Below are positions 1 through 6,048 of a stretch of DNA of 6,262 nt, in pieces; within the stretch, counting starts at the first letter, position 1, and each line of letters opens with the position of its first letter. The position numbers and the translations under genes are program-made. The notes beneath the pieces were generated by a model, which saw only the letters and a list, made by a program, of their open reading frames with translations, had not been told where the DNA came from and searched no databases. This DNA comes from an uncultured Lachnospiraceae bacterium (GTDB taxonomy: Bacteria; Bacillota; Clostridia; Lachnospirales; Lachnospiraceae): positions 1 to 6,262 of the forward strand of contig CACZRA010000146.1 of assembly GCA_902783395.1 (NCBI GenBank). The letters are read 5' to 3'.

Positions 1-1214
1 AGACTCTTTTCGAGCTTAGAAAAAGCGCCTATGAGCTGCAGCAGGCATCGGATTATCTGACGGAGCAGATAAGATGCTTTGTGACTTCGGGAGACAGGGA
101 ATATCTGGATAATTATTTTAAGGAAGCCAAGGTCACTAAGCGGAGGGATAATGCTCTTTCCAAACTGGAGGAGCATCAGGGAGGGACGGTCGCCTTTTAT
201 AACCTGAACGAGGCTATGCAGGAATCCCTTGACCTCATGGAAGATGAATATTTTGCGGCAAGACTTGCGATAGCAGCCTACGGATATGATGTTTCGGAGT
301 ATCCCGAGGAGATCAGGAATGTGAAGCTTCCCAACTGGATCGTGTCTCTTTCACGCAATGGAAAGCTGCAGGAAGCGGAGAATACACTCTTCGGAAAGAA
401 ATACCAGAATAAAAAGGATTCTATTTCCTCCCATATGCAGACATGTCTTTCGGAGCTTGAACTTGAGATGGAAAGAGAGCAGCAGAGCGTTTCGGACAGA
501 CTGGCTTCACAGGTTTTGATAGAGCATGTTCTTACCGTGCTGCTTATCGTGATAATGCTTTGCATAGTATTGCTGAGCTCCTTCCTTGTGATATCTCCGC
601 TGCAGAAATGCGTTGACCTGATACGTGACGAGAAGGATATACCGGTCAGGGGGGCTTATGAGATACGGTTCCTTGCCAAGACATATAATCTCATGCATCA
701 CACAAATATGGAGAGTAAGGAAAAGCTGACCTATGAAGCGACGCATGATGAGCTCACGGGGCTTTATAACCGCCGGGGATATGATTTCCTGATGGATAAT
801 CTGGATCTTGATACAACCGCGCTTCTTCTTATAGATCTGGACAAGTTCAAGGAGATAAATGACAACTACGGACATGATGTCGGAGACAAGATCCTTATGA
901 GCGTTTCGGAGTCCGTGTTCGGAAGCTTCAGGGCACAGGATTATATATGCAGGATCGGCGGTGACGAGATGGCAGTCATAATGGTACACTCCGACAAAAA
1001 CCTTTCCAGACTCATAAGCAAAAAAATAAAAAAGATAAACGAAAAGCTTAAAAAGGGAGATGAGGAAAAATCCGTGCCGCCATCCTCCATAAGTGTCGGC
1101 GTGGCATACGGAGAAGACGGCATCACCCGTGAGGATCTGTTTAAGAGAGCTGATGAGGCATTGTATAAAGCAAAGGACAAGGGAAGAAACCGTATCTGCT
1201 TTTACGGTGAATAA
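1..1214 (+). CDS. Membrane-bound diguanylate cyclase (GGDEF domain), 5' end missing
   Basis: Likely makes the second messenger cyclic di-GMP from two GTP at the inner face of the membrane. The frame is open from the first full codon at position 3, so the gene starts before the window; the GTG at 81 is internal, not a start. The visible part begins with a helical, charged segment (motifs SDYLTEQIR, TSGDREYLDNYF) like the extracytoplasmic four-helix sensor of many Lachnospiraceae GGDEF proteins. One membrane helix lies at about nt 529-594; the first helix of the usual pair would be upstream. A short linker leads to a full GGDEF domain: HDELTGLYNRRG near nt 745-780, LLLIDLDKFKEIND near 823-860, signature GGDEM at 957-971, and SVGVAYG and ADEALYKAKDKG near the end. 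An RAQD inhibitory (I-site) motif lies exactly five residues before the signature, so product inhibition is expected. The signature's fifth residue is Met instead of Phe. The family call is sure; the sensed signal is unknown. Confidence 0.95.
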   Translation, partial: TLFELRKSAYELQQASDYLTEQIRCFVTSGDREYLDNYFKEAKVTKRRDNALSKLEEHQGGTVAFYNLNEAMQESLDLMEDEYFAARLAIAAYGYDVSEYPEEIRNVKLPNWIVSLSRNGKLQEAENTLFGKKYQNKKDSISSHMQTCLSELELEMEREQQSVSDRLASQVLIEHVLTVLLIVIMLCIVLLSSFLVISPLQKCVDLIRDEKDIPVRGAYEIRFLAKTYNLMHHTNMESKEKLTYEATHDELTGLYNRRGYDFLMDNLDLDTTALLLIDLDKFKEINDNYGHDVGDKILMSVSESVFGSFRAQDYICRIGGDEMAVIMVHSDKNLSRLISKKIKKINEKLKKGDEEKSVPPSSISVGVAYGEDGITREDLFKRADEALYKAKDKGRNRICFYGE

Positions 1215-1237
1215 AAAAGACCGGTGCTTTACCGGTC
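1213..1237 (-). terminator. Hairpin after the GGDEF gene, canonical terminator only on the minus strand
   Basis: A perfect 7-bp stem (GACCGGT at 1219-1225, ACCGGTC at 1231-1237) with a 5-base loop directly follows the TAA stop. Six A residues (1213-1218) precede it, so read on the minus strand it is a GC-rich hairpin followed by six T, a textbook intrinsic terminator. Read on the plus strand it has no T tract, so it may stop the GGDEF transcript poorly or only protect its 3' end. No minus-strand gene ends here. The structure is seen directly; its working direction is inferred. Confidence 0.55.
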
Positions 1238-1255
1238 ACCGGATTTCAGTATAAA
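1228..1255 (+). promoter_or_regulatory. Weak candidate promoter for ridA
   Basis: TTTACC (1228-1233, four of six matches to the -35 consensus) is followed after 16 bases by TATAAA (1250-1255, five of six to the -10). A start near 1262 would give a leader of about 70 bases containing the hairpin at 1303-1319. The -35 overlaps the 3' arm of the preceding hairpin. The gap after the GGDEF gene makes an independent promoter likely somewhere here, but this exact site is a weak match. Confidence 0.3.
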
Positions 1256-1302
1256 ATACAGTTCATAGATCAGGAAGAGGTATAGTTTGATTCTATCAGA
1301 GA

Positions 1303-1319
1303 GCCGCGAAGAACGCGGC
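1303..1319 (+). other. GC-rich leader hairpin just before the ridA ribosome binding site
   Basis: GCCGCG (1303-1308) and CGCGGC (1314-1319) form a 6-bp all-GC stem with the 5-base loop AAGAA. It ends only three bases before the AGGAGG at 1323-1328. There is no T tract, so it is not an intrinsic terminator. It could stabilise the mRNA 5' end or limit ribosome access; this is inference from position only. Confidence 0.4.
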
Positions 1320-1333
1320 AGAAGGAGGAAAAA

Positions 1334-1705
1334 ATGGAAAAGATCCACACGGAAAAGGCCCCTGCAGCTGTAGGCCCTTATTCACAGGCTGTCGTGGCAG
1401 GCGGGATGGTATATACATCAGGCCAGATCGCCCTTGACCCGAATACCGGCGAGCTTGTCGGAGGGACCATAGAAGAGCAGGCGGAGCAGGTGATGAAGAA
1501 TCTTGTGTCAGTGCTTGAGGCCGCCGGTACAAAACCGGAAAATGCGGTCAGGACGATGTGCTTTCTTACCGACATCAATGATTTTGCCGCTTTCAACGAA
1601 GTATATGCCAGATATTTTACCGAAAAGCCTGCCAGGTCATGCGTGGCCGTCAGAGAGCTCCCCAAGGGTGCGGTCTGCGAGGTTGAAGTGACAGCTGTGC
1701 TCTGA
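1334..1705 (+). CDS. ridA: RidA family 2-iminobutanoate/2-iminopropanoate deaminase
   Basis: RidA (YjgF/YER057c/UK114) proteins hydrolyse reactive enamine/imine intermediates released by PLP enzymes such as threonine or serine dehydratase, protecting other PLP enzymes from damage; they act as cytoplasmic trimers. The product is 123 residues, close to the family norm, and complete. Seen motifs: GPYSQAV at 15-21, SGQIALDP at 29-36, PARSCVAVRELPKGA at 99-113, and CEVEVTAV near the end. Arg101, which corresponds to the substrate-carboxylate-binding arginine of E. coli RidA (Arg105), is present, as are Tyr17, Ser29, Cys103 and Glu116, so this should be an active RidA and not an arginine-less Rid4-7 type paralogue. 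ATG at 1334 has AGGAGG five bases upstream. No dehydratase gene is nearby, so it probably serves general housekeeping. The next gene follows after 79 bases with no terminator seen. Confidence 0.95.
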   Translation: MEKIHTEKAPAAVGPYSQAVVAGGMVYTSGQIALDPNTGELVGGTIEEQAEQVMKNLVSVLEAAGTKPENAVRTMCFLTDINDFAAFNEVYARYFTEKPARSCVAVRELPKGAVCEVEVTAVL

Positions 1706-1771
1706 TTTCCGGGAAAAGGGACTTCGGGGTAATTATGAGACGCATGGAAATTTGCACAGGGATCCAACAGA

Positions 1772-1777
1772 AAGGAG
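1772..1777 (+). promoter_or_regulatory. Ribosome binding site fixing the hydrolase start at 1785
   Basis: AAGGAG sits seven bases before ATG 1785. The frame is open further upstream to a TTG at 1752, but that codon has no Shine-Dalgarno sequence and would add 11 residues unlike a hydrolase N-terminus. ATG 1785 is therefore preferred. Confidence 0.85.
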
Positions 1778-1784
1778 ATTTGGA

Positions 1785-2591
1785 ATGGCGGAGATATTAA
1801 CAGTTGAGCTTGACGGTTTCAGCATGGATTACTTCAGCTCCGGACGTGGGGAAAAGGTATTTGTTATCCTTCCCGGACTCAGCATCCAGAGTGTCATGGG
1901 AGTTTCGGAATCGGTTGAGGAGGCATACAAGCTTTTCGCGGACGAGTACAGAGTATATGTCTTTGACCGAAGAAAAGAGCTTCCTCCGGAATACTCGATC
2001 AGGGATATGGCAAGGGATACAGCTGCTGCCATGAAGGCTTTGGGACTTAAGGACGTCTATCTTTTCGGTGCTTCACAGGGAGGGATGATTGCAATGGTGA
2101 TAGCGATCGATCATCCGGAGCTCGTAAAGAAGCTGGCGCTGGGATCGACATCCTCCCACATTAAGGCCGGACAGCTGAGAGTCATAGAAGAATGGATCAG
2201 GCTTGCCCGCGCTAAGGACAGGCAGGAGCTGTACCGGAGCTTCGGAAGGGAGATCTATCCTCCTGAGGTATATAAGCAGTATGAGGATTATTTTACTGAG
2301 ACAGCCAAGACCGTGACCGATGAAGAGCTGGAGAGGTTTGTTATCCTCGCGAGCAGCATTAAGGATTTTAACGTCACGGATGAGCTTAAAAAGATAAACT
2401 GCCCGGTGCTTACCGTAGGTGTATTTGAGGATCCTGTCCTTGATTCCGATGCGACCATGGAGATAGCTGAGAATCTTGACTACAGAAAGGATTTCAGGCT
2501 TTATCTGTACACCGGATACGGACATGCGGCTTTTGATACTGCCCCGGATTACAAAGACAGAGTCCTTGCCTTTTTTGATGACAAAGGATGA
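1785..2591 (+). CDS. Alpha/beta hydrolase fold protein
   Basis: A 268-residue single-domain alpha/beta hydrolase, probably cytoplasmic because no signal peptide or membrane helix is seen. The nucleophile elbow is GASQGG with Ser97 as nucleophile. The acid is probably Asp216 in VGVFEDPVLD after a late core strand, and the base His247 in YGHAAF. The loop after the first core strand reads ILPGLS (28-33), so the usual HG oxyanion motif is replaced by PG, as in many esterase/peptidase-like members. A cap region of alternating helices lies between about 125 and 200. The substrate cannot be read from sequence; ester, lactone, or peptide or thioester hydrolysis are all possible. Its stop overlaps the start of the DUF218 gene (ATGA at 2588-2591), so the two are translationally coupled and may work on one substrate. 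It may share a transcript with ridA upstream. Fold certain, function unknown. Confidence 0.9.
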   Translation: MAEILTVELDGFSMDYFSSGRGEKVFVILPGLSIQSVMGVSESVEEAYKLFADEYRVYVFDRRKELPPEYSIRDMARDTAAAMKALGLKDVYLFGASQGGMIAMVIAIDHPELVKKLALGSTSSHIKAGQLRVIEEWIRLARAKDRQELYRSFGREIYPPEVYKQYEDYFTETAKTVTDEELERFVILASSIKDFNVTDELKKINCPVLTVGVFEDPVLDSDATMEIAENLDYRKDFRLYLYTGYGHAAFDTAPDYKDRVLAFFDDKG

Positions 2592-3328
2592 AATATCTGT
2601 GGGGGATTTTATCGGCTCTCAGCCTGGGTTATTCCTTCATCGTATATCGTGTCGGAAGCGGAACCTTTTCCTTTGTGATATGGCTTGCTTTAGCGGGGTT
2701 CTTTGCCGTCCTTTTGTTTCTGTCAGATAAAGAACGATATAAGAAGATCCCTAAACCGGTGAAAACGGCCGCAGGTGTGATTATCCTTATTGCCTGCGCC
2801 GTTTTTATCGTATGCCAGGCCTGCATTCTCAGCCATTTCTTTGACAAAGGAGAAGAAGATCTGGATTATATCATCGTGCTTGGTGCTCAGATGCGGCAGA
2901 GCGGACCGAGCGTGGTATTCCGTGAGCGTCTTGATGCGGCTTATGAGTATCTGACGGAAAATGAAGATACAGTCTGCATCATATCCGGAGGACAGGGAAA
3001 TAATGAATCCATGCCGGAGGGAGAAGGCGGAAGGGATTATCTTATCAGTAAAGGCATAGATGAGGACCGGATCATAGCCGAGAACGAAGCCATGGATACC
3101 GTTGAAAATATAGAATATTCCTACGGCATGATAAAAGCTGCGGAACCTGATATGTCGGGCATAAGGACAGGTATAGTGACCAGCAATTTTCATCTTTTCA
3201 GAGGCATACATATAGCAGAAAAAAATACAGATGCCGGCATATGCGGCATCGCGGCGTACACCGAGCATCTCTATCTGCCGAATAACATGGTCAGGGAGTG
3301 CTTCGGGATATTAAGGGATTGTTTATGA
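2588..3328 (+). CDS. Membrane-anchored DUF218 / YdcF-SanA-ElyC family protein
   Basis: A 246-residue protein with an N-terminal membrane region and a C-terminal DUF218 domain. Three hydrophobic segments are visible at about residues 4-21, 27-46 and 60-82, followed by the domain from about 93. Family motifs are VLGAQ (97-101), FRERLDAA (111-118), SGGQG (133-137), ENEAMDTVEN (165-174) and TSNFHLFR (198-205). Relatives include E. coli YdcF, SanA and ElyC, which have been linked to envelope integrity and peptidoglycan precursor metabolism, but the chemistry is not settled; the acidic and histidine residues in the motifs suggest a nucleotide- or phosphate-related activity. Three spans would put the domain on one side of the membrane, most likely outside, but I cannot fix the topology. 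It starts inside the hydrolase stop codon with no strong independent ribosome binding site, implying coupling. The end, LRDCL, is short but plausible. Confidence 0.88.
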   Translation: MKYLWGILSALSLGYSFIVYRVGSGTFSFVIWLALAGFFAVLLFLSDKERYKKIPKPVKTAAGVIILIACAVFIVCQACILSHFFDKGEEDLDYIIVLGAQMRQSGPSVVFRERLDAAYEYLTENEDTVCIISGGQGNNESMPEGEGGRDYLISKGIDEDRIIAENEAMDTVENIEYSYGMIKAAEPDMSGIRTGIVTSNFHLFRGIHIAEKNTDAGICGIAAYTEHLYLPNNMVRECFGILRDCL

Positions 3329-3493
3329 ACGAAAAAAAAGGATGATACGCGGAAAACCGAACTTTTTGAGAGGCGGATTTCATCAATGCTGTCATAGCCT
3401 GTATGGTTTTCAGACACGTGGAGAAGGAGATCGGCAGGTGAAACACATCTTCGGAATACGGCGATCAATGTGCCGAGGAACCTCACAGATTAT
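3329..3493. other. Gap between DUF218 and acetyltransferase genes; no supported gene
   Basis: About 165 bases without a convincing gene, promoter or terminator. There is a run of eight A at 3332-3339 just past the DUF218 stop. TCGGCA (3431-3436) and TGCCGA (3471-3476) could pair as a 6-bp stem with a 34-base loop. A short stretch at 3370-3440 reads like coding sequence (FINAVIACMVFRHVEKEIGR) but has no start and ends in TGA, so it could be a remnant or chance. Confidence 0.4.
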
Positions 3494-3498
3494 GGAGG
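3494..3498 (+). promoter_or_regulatory. Ribosome binding site fixing the acetyltransferase start at 3506
   Basis: GGAGG lies seven bases before ATG 3506. The in-frame ATG at 3470 lacks a Shine-Dalgarno sequence and would add 12 residues (MPRNLTDYGGTD) encoded across this binding site. Families of this type begin a few residues before the first conserved helix, matching MKTVIRQDI. Confidence 0.88.
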
Positions 3499-3505
3499 GA
3501 CAGAT

Positions 3506-4288
3506 ATGAAAACCGTGATCAGACAGGATATAACAGATGCATTAAGAAATGCCGGGCTTGGGAGCGGGGATCCGGTAATAGTGCACACCTCACTTAAAAA
3601 GATCGGCTATGTATGCGGCGGAGCCCAGGCTGTTATCGAGGCCTTGATCGAAGCGGTTGGAGAGGAAGGAACGATCCTCATGCCCACACAGTCATGGAAA
3701 AATCTCGACCCCGAAACGGGAGTCCATTGGGATGCGGATGAGGCTGACTGGGATAAAATACGCGATAACTGGCCTGCATATGACAAGGCCATTACTCCGA
3801 CGAATACGATGGGTGCAGTTGCGGAAATGTTCCGTTCATGGCCCGGCGCGGTAAGAAGCGGTCATCCTGCCAGATCTGTAGCTGCCTGGGGCAAAAATGC
3901 ATCATACCTGACAGAAAACCATGATCTGTCTGATATATTCGGTGATAACTCTCCTATCGGAAAACTGTATGAGCTCGACGGAAAGGTCCTGCTGATCGGG
4001 GTGGATCATGACAAGAATACTTCCATCCACCTGGCAGATGTCCGTGCAGAATATCCCGGCAAGCATACCTGCATTGAGCACAGCGCGGTTATGGAAAACG
4101 GAGAGCGCGTCTGGAAAGCATATGAGACACTGTATGTAGACGGTGAAGACTTTATAGACATCGGGACTGCCTTTGAGACCGAACATTCTGTGAACAGAGT
4201 GAAGCTTGGCGGGACTGAAATAAAGCTTATGAAACAGCGTGAATTAGTAGATTTTGCCGTGGAGTGGATAGAAAAATACAGAAAATAA
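3506..4288 (+). CDS. AAC(3)-fold N-acetyltransferase (antibiotic_NAT family)
   Basis: A 260-residue cytoplasmic enzyme of the family named after aminoglycoside 3-N-acetyltransferases, which move an acetyl group from acetyl-CoA to an amine. Motifs in order: VIVHTSLKKIGYVCGG (24-39), EGTILMPTQSW (54-64), TPTNTMGAVAEMFR (97-110), GAVRSGHPARSVAAWG (114-129), SPIGKLYEL (149-157) and LLIGVDHDKNTSIHLAD (162-178). The last contains the two conserved histidines, 168 and 175; the residue after HLA is Asp instead of the usual Glu. Length matches the family. Chromosomal members in Firmicutes such as B. subtilis YokD and B. anthracis BA2930 share this architecture, and many do not give aminoglycoside resistance, so the natural substrate is open. 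There is no mobile element or other resistance gene near it. It converges with the GH13 gene and lacks a clear plus-strand terminator of its own. Family sure; resistance role doubtful. Confidence 0.92.
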   Translation: MKTVIRQDITDALRNAGLGSGDPVIVHTSLKKIGYVCGGAQAVIEALIEAVGEEGTILMPTQSWKNLDPETGVHWDADEADWDKIRDNWPAYDKAITPTNTMGAVAEMFRSWPGAVRSGHPARSVAAWGKNASYLTENHDLSDIFGDNSPIGKLYELDGKVLLIGVDHDKNTSIHLADVRAEYPGKHTCIEHSAVMENGERVWKAYETLYVDGEDFIDIGTAFETEHSVNRVKLGGTEIKLMKQRELVDFAVEWIEKYRK

Positions 4289-4331
4289 AAGACCATACCT
4301 CTACGGGCGTCTCCGCCGCAGAAGGTATGGC
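4282..4331 (-). terminator. Intrinsic terminator for the GH13 gene
   Basis: Between the convergent stops, CCATACCT (4293-4300) pairs with AGGTATGG (4323-4330). An inner GGCG/CGCC stem (4306-4309 with 4314-4317) lies in the loop. Read on the minus strand the stem is followed by CTTTTATTTT, a good T tract, about 25 bases past the GH13 stop. On the plus strand it is followed by CCCTTGTATC, a poor tract, so it would terminate the acetyltransferase transcript less well. The T tract lies over the acetyltransferase stop codon. Confidence 0.8.
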
Positions 4332-4356
4332 CCTTGTATCTGTCATATCATTGCTT

Positions 4357-5898
4357 TTATCTGAATACGGCAAAGGACTGGGGTCCGAGTGTAAGGCTGC
4401 CGTTTTCATATGAGGTGCTGCCTGTTTCAAAGAGCTTATCTTTCGCAGAAAGCTCTTTTTTTAATGAAACGGTTTTTCCGAGCGGATTCAATGCGACTGT
4501 AAGGTTTCCTCTCCTGTAAACAAGGGGATATCCCGGCTCACTGCAGATTATCTTAAGCTCCGCATCTGACTGAAGATCCTGCTCTTCCCGGCGCAGTGCC
4601 AGAAGCTTCTTTACTGTATTCAGCAATGAGCCCTCATCTTTTTCCTGTGACGCAACGTCAGGCGCGTCATCGGATGGATCCGTCGGGAGATAAAGGCTTT
4701 CGGGATCCGCTGATGAAAAACCGAGATTCTTTCCTTTATTCCATTGCATGGGTGTCCTTGAGCCTGTCCTGTAGTATCCGCCTTCTTTTGTCGGAAGCTC
4801 CTGATAGCGCATGCCTATCTCGTCACCGTAATACAGGAAAGGTACTCCGGGCATGGTGAATAAAAATGCATAGAACAGCCTGAGCTCAGACTCGTCAAGA
4901 TTGTACCGGGGCCGGATCGTATCATGGTTGCAGGTAATCAGTGAGATATAGCCCTTATCCTTAGTGTCTTCGTACCAGGCCATATACTGGTCGAGGAAGC
5001 GGTTGATATTGCCGCCCGCGTCTTTTTTGAAATAGCTGTGGTCCTCGTCTTTGTGGTTTTCGTAATCACGTACCAGGGTGGAGTAGCCGTTGCCGACGTG
5101 GTTTAAGGCAAAGTCCATGTCATAGCCCGCTCTCAGGGCAAGAGGCGGATCTCCCCATTCCGCTATCATGGCGGCCTCCGGAAATTCACAGTCCAGCATT
5201 CTCCGTACATCGCGCCATATGGCGCTGGTTCCCGACTTCTTTTCATCATCATGCTTTACAAGAGATGATGCCATGTCCACACGGAAACCGTCGCAGCCTT
5301 TTTCAAGCCAGAATCTCATCACGTCCTTTACCGCCTCCCTTGTGGCGATGGCGGAAGGGTGGTTCATCGGAAGCTGCCAGGGCTCCGTAACATTGAGAAA
5401 GCCGTAATTCAGAGCGGGCTGGCATTTAAAGAAATTCAGCACGTAGGTCGCGCCTCTCTCACTCTCCCCGCCGACATAAGGAAGATCCCCTGCGGCCCGG
5501 AAGCAGAAATCCGTCCAGATATACCTGTCGCTGTATTCATTCCGCTCTGCCTTCTGGCTTTCACGAAACCAGGGATGTTCCTCGGAGGTATGCCCGGGAA
5601 CAAGGTCAAGCAGAACGTGCATGTCTTTCTTATGCGCCGTTTCAAAGAGCCTTACCAGATCATCGTTTGTACCGTAGCGGGGCGCTACCTTTTTATAATC
5701 CCTTACGTCATATCCCGCATCCTTGAACGGGGAATCAAAGCAGGGATTGATCCAGAGGGCATTGCAGCCAAGACCCTTAATATAATCAAGCTTTTCCGTT
5801 ATACCGTTGATGTCTCCGATGCCATCGTCATTTGTATCATAAAACGACTGCGGATAGATCTCATAAAACACTGCATTCCTTAACCATGTCGCTGCCAT
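4357..5898 (-). CDS. GH13 alpha-glucosidase-type glycoside hydrolase, intracellular
   Basis: A 513-residue enzyme of the alpha-amylase family, resembling oligo-1,6-glucosidases and trehalose-synthase-like proteins. No signal peptide is seen, so it should act on imported short alpha-glucosides. From the N-terminus: FYEIYPQSF; a calcium-loop pattern with Asp21, Asn23, Asp25, Ile27, Asp29; AGYDVRDY at 61-68; region I DLVPGHTS (98-105); region II GFRVD with nucleophile Asp208; region III IAEWGDP with acid/base Glu247; region IV CNHDT with Asp326; then LYYGDEIG, RTPMQW and a beta-rich C-terminal domain from about 440. All three catalytic carboxylates are present, so it should be active. Region I has Gly where most relatives have Asn before His, and after the nucleophile it reads MAS, not the VIN typical of alpha-1,6 enzymes, so linkage specificity is uncertain. 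It starts at ATG 5898, five bases after AAGGAGG; the GTG at 5904 overlaps that site. It stands alone on its strand. Confidence 0.93.
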   Translation of the reverse strand: MAATWLRNAVFYEIYPQSFYDTNDDGIGDINGITEKLDYIKGLGCNALWINPCFDSPFKDAGYDVRDYKKVAPRYGTNDDLVRLFETAHKKDMHVLLDLVPGHTSEEHPWFRESQKAERNEYSDRYIWTDFCFRAAGDLPYVGGESERGATYVLNFFKCQPALNYGFLNVTEPWQLPMNHPSAIATREAVKDVMRFWLEKGCDGFRVDMASSLVKHDDEKKSGTSAIWRDVRRMLDCEFPEAAMIAEWGDPPLALRAGYDMDFALNHVGNGYSTLVRDYENHKDEDHSYFKKDAGGNINRFLDQYMAWYEDTKDKGYISLITCNHDTIRPRYNLDESELRLFYAFLFTMPGVPFLYYGDEIGMRYQELPTKEGGYYRTGSRTPMQWNKGKNLGFSSADPESLYLPTDPSDDAPDVASQEKDEGSLLNTVKKLLALRREEQDLQSDAELKIICSEPGYPLVYRRGNLTVALNPLGKTVSLKKELSAKDKLFETGSTSYENGSLTLGPQSFAVFR

Positions 5899-5903
5899 AC
5901 GCA

Positions 5904-5910
5904 CCTCCTT
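5904..5910 (-). promoter_or_regulatory. Ribosome binding site fixing the GH13 start at 5898
   Basis: On the minus strand AAGGAGG is followed by five bases and then ATG 5898. An in-frame GTG at 5904 would overlap this site and cannot use it, so the protein begins MAATWLRN. Confidence 0.88.
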
Positions 5911-5950
5911 TATTTCTGCACAAAACCTAAGCCGGGCTCCTGACCCCCTT

Positions 5951-5956
5951 ATTATA
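5951..5956 (-). promoter_or_regulatory. Candidate -10 element for the GH13 gene
   Basis: A perfect TATAAT on the minus strand lies within the 8-base palindrome ATTATAAT (5951-5958), about 52 bases before the GH13 start. A start near 5944 would give a leader of about 45 bases. The -35 at 17-base spacing (CCCGGT) is poor; an alternative pair is TTTACT (5981-5986) with TATCAT (5957-5962) at 18 bases. Weak -35 elements suggest possible activator dependence, which fits a sugar-use gene but is inference. Confidence 0.45.
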
Positions 5957-6012
5957 ATGATACAATACAGGAAACCGGGCAGTAAAGGTTTAACATTGTC
6001 TTCCCTTTTCCC

Positions 6013-6041
6013 TTTTCAATACAATCCTACGGCGATATAAT
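6013..6041 (+). promoter_or_regulatory. Candidate promoter for the MATE transporter gene
   Basis: TTTTCA (6013-6018, four of six) and a perfect TATAAT (6036-6041) are 17 bases apart. Transcription would start at about 6047-6049, on or next to the ATG at 6049, giving a leaderless mRNA. A second candidate, TTGTCT (5996-6001) with TACAAT (6020-6025) at 18 bases, would start near 6032 and leave a leader of about 17 bases without a Shine-Dalgarno sequence. Confidence 0.5.
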
Positions 6042-6048
6042 CATTAGG

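Noticed and set aside
507..989. Long minus-strand open frames opposite the GGDEF gene
   Set aside because: They lie wholly inside a well-supported gene, have no ribosome binding sites or recognisable motifs, and show the pattern expected of antisense shadows.
1706..1716. TTTCC-G-GGAAA dyad after the ridA stop as an operator or terminator
   Set aside because: The arms are five bases with a one-base centre, so it cannot form a hairpin, and there is no T tract or repeated copy elsewhere.
1752..1784. TTG at 1752 as the hydrolase start
   Set aside because: It lacks a Shine-Dalgarno sequence, and its 11 extra residues are encoded over the AAGGAG that serves ATG 1785.
1735..1800. A 21-codon open frame starting at ATG 1735 and overlapping the hydrolase start
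   Set aside because: No ribosome binding site precedes it, it overlaps the real Shine-Dalgarno and ATG of the hydrolase in another frame, and its product matches nothing recognisable.
3342..3509. A 55-codon open frame between DUF218 and the acetyltransferase
   Set aside because: It is rich in Cys, Arg and His with no recognisable motif, its start lies too close to the A-rich tract to have a proper ribosome binding site, and it overlaps the acetyltransferase start.
1334..4288. A four-gene ridA-hydrolase-DUF218-acetyltransferase system with a shared novel function
   Set aside because: Only the middle pair is tightly coupled. Gaps of 79 and 177 bases flank it, and no pathway logic joins RidA and the acetyltransferase to it.
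5970..5983. A possible CcpA (cre) catabolite-repression site before GH13
   Set aside because: Only the central AAACCG part fits the cre consensus; the outer and right-hand positions mismatch, so it is not better than chance.
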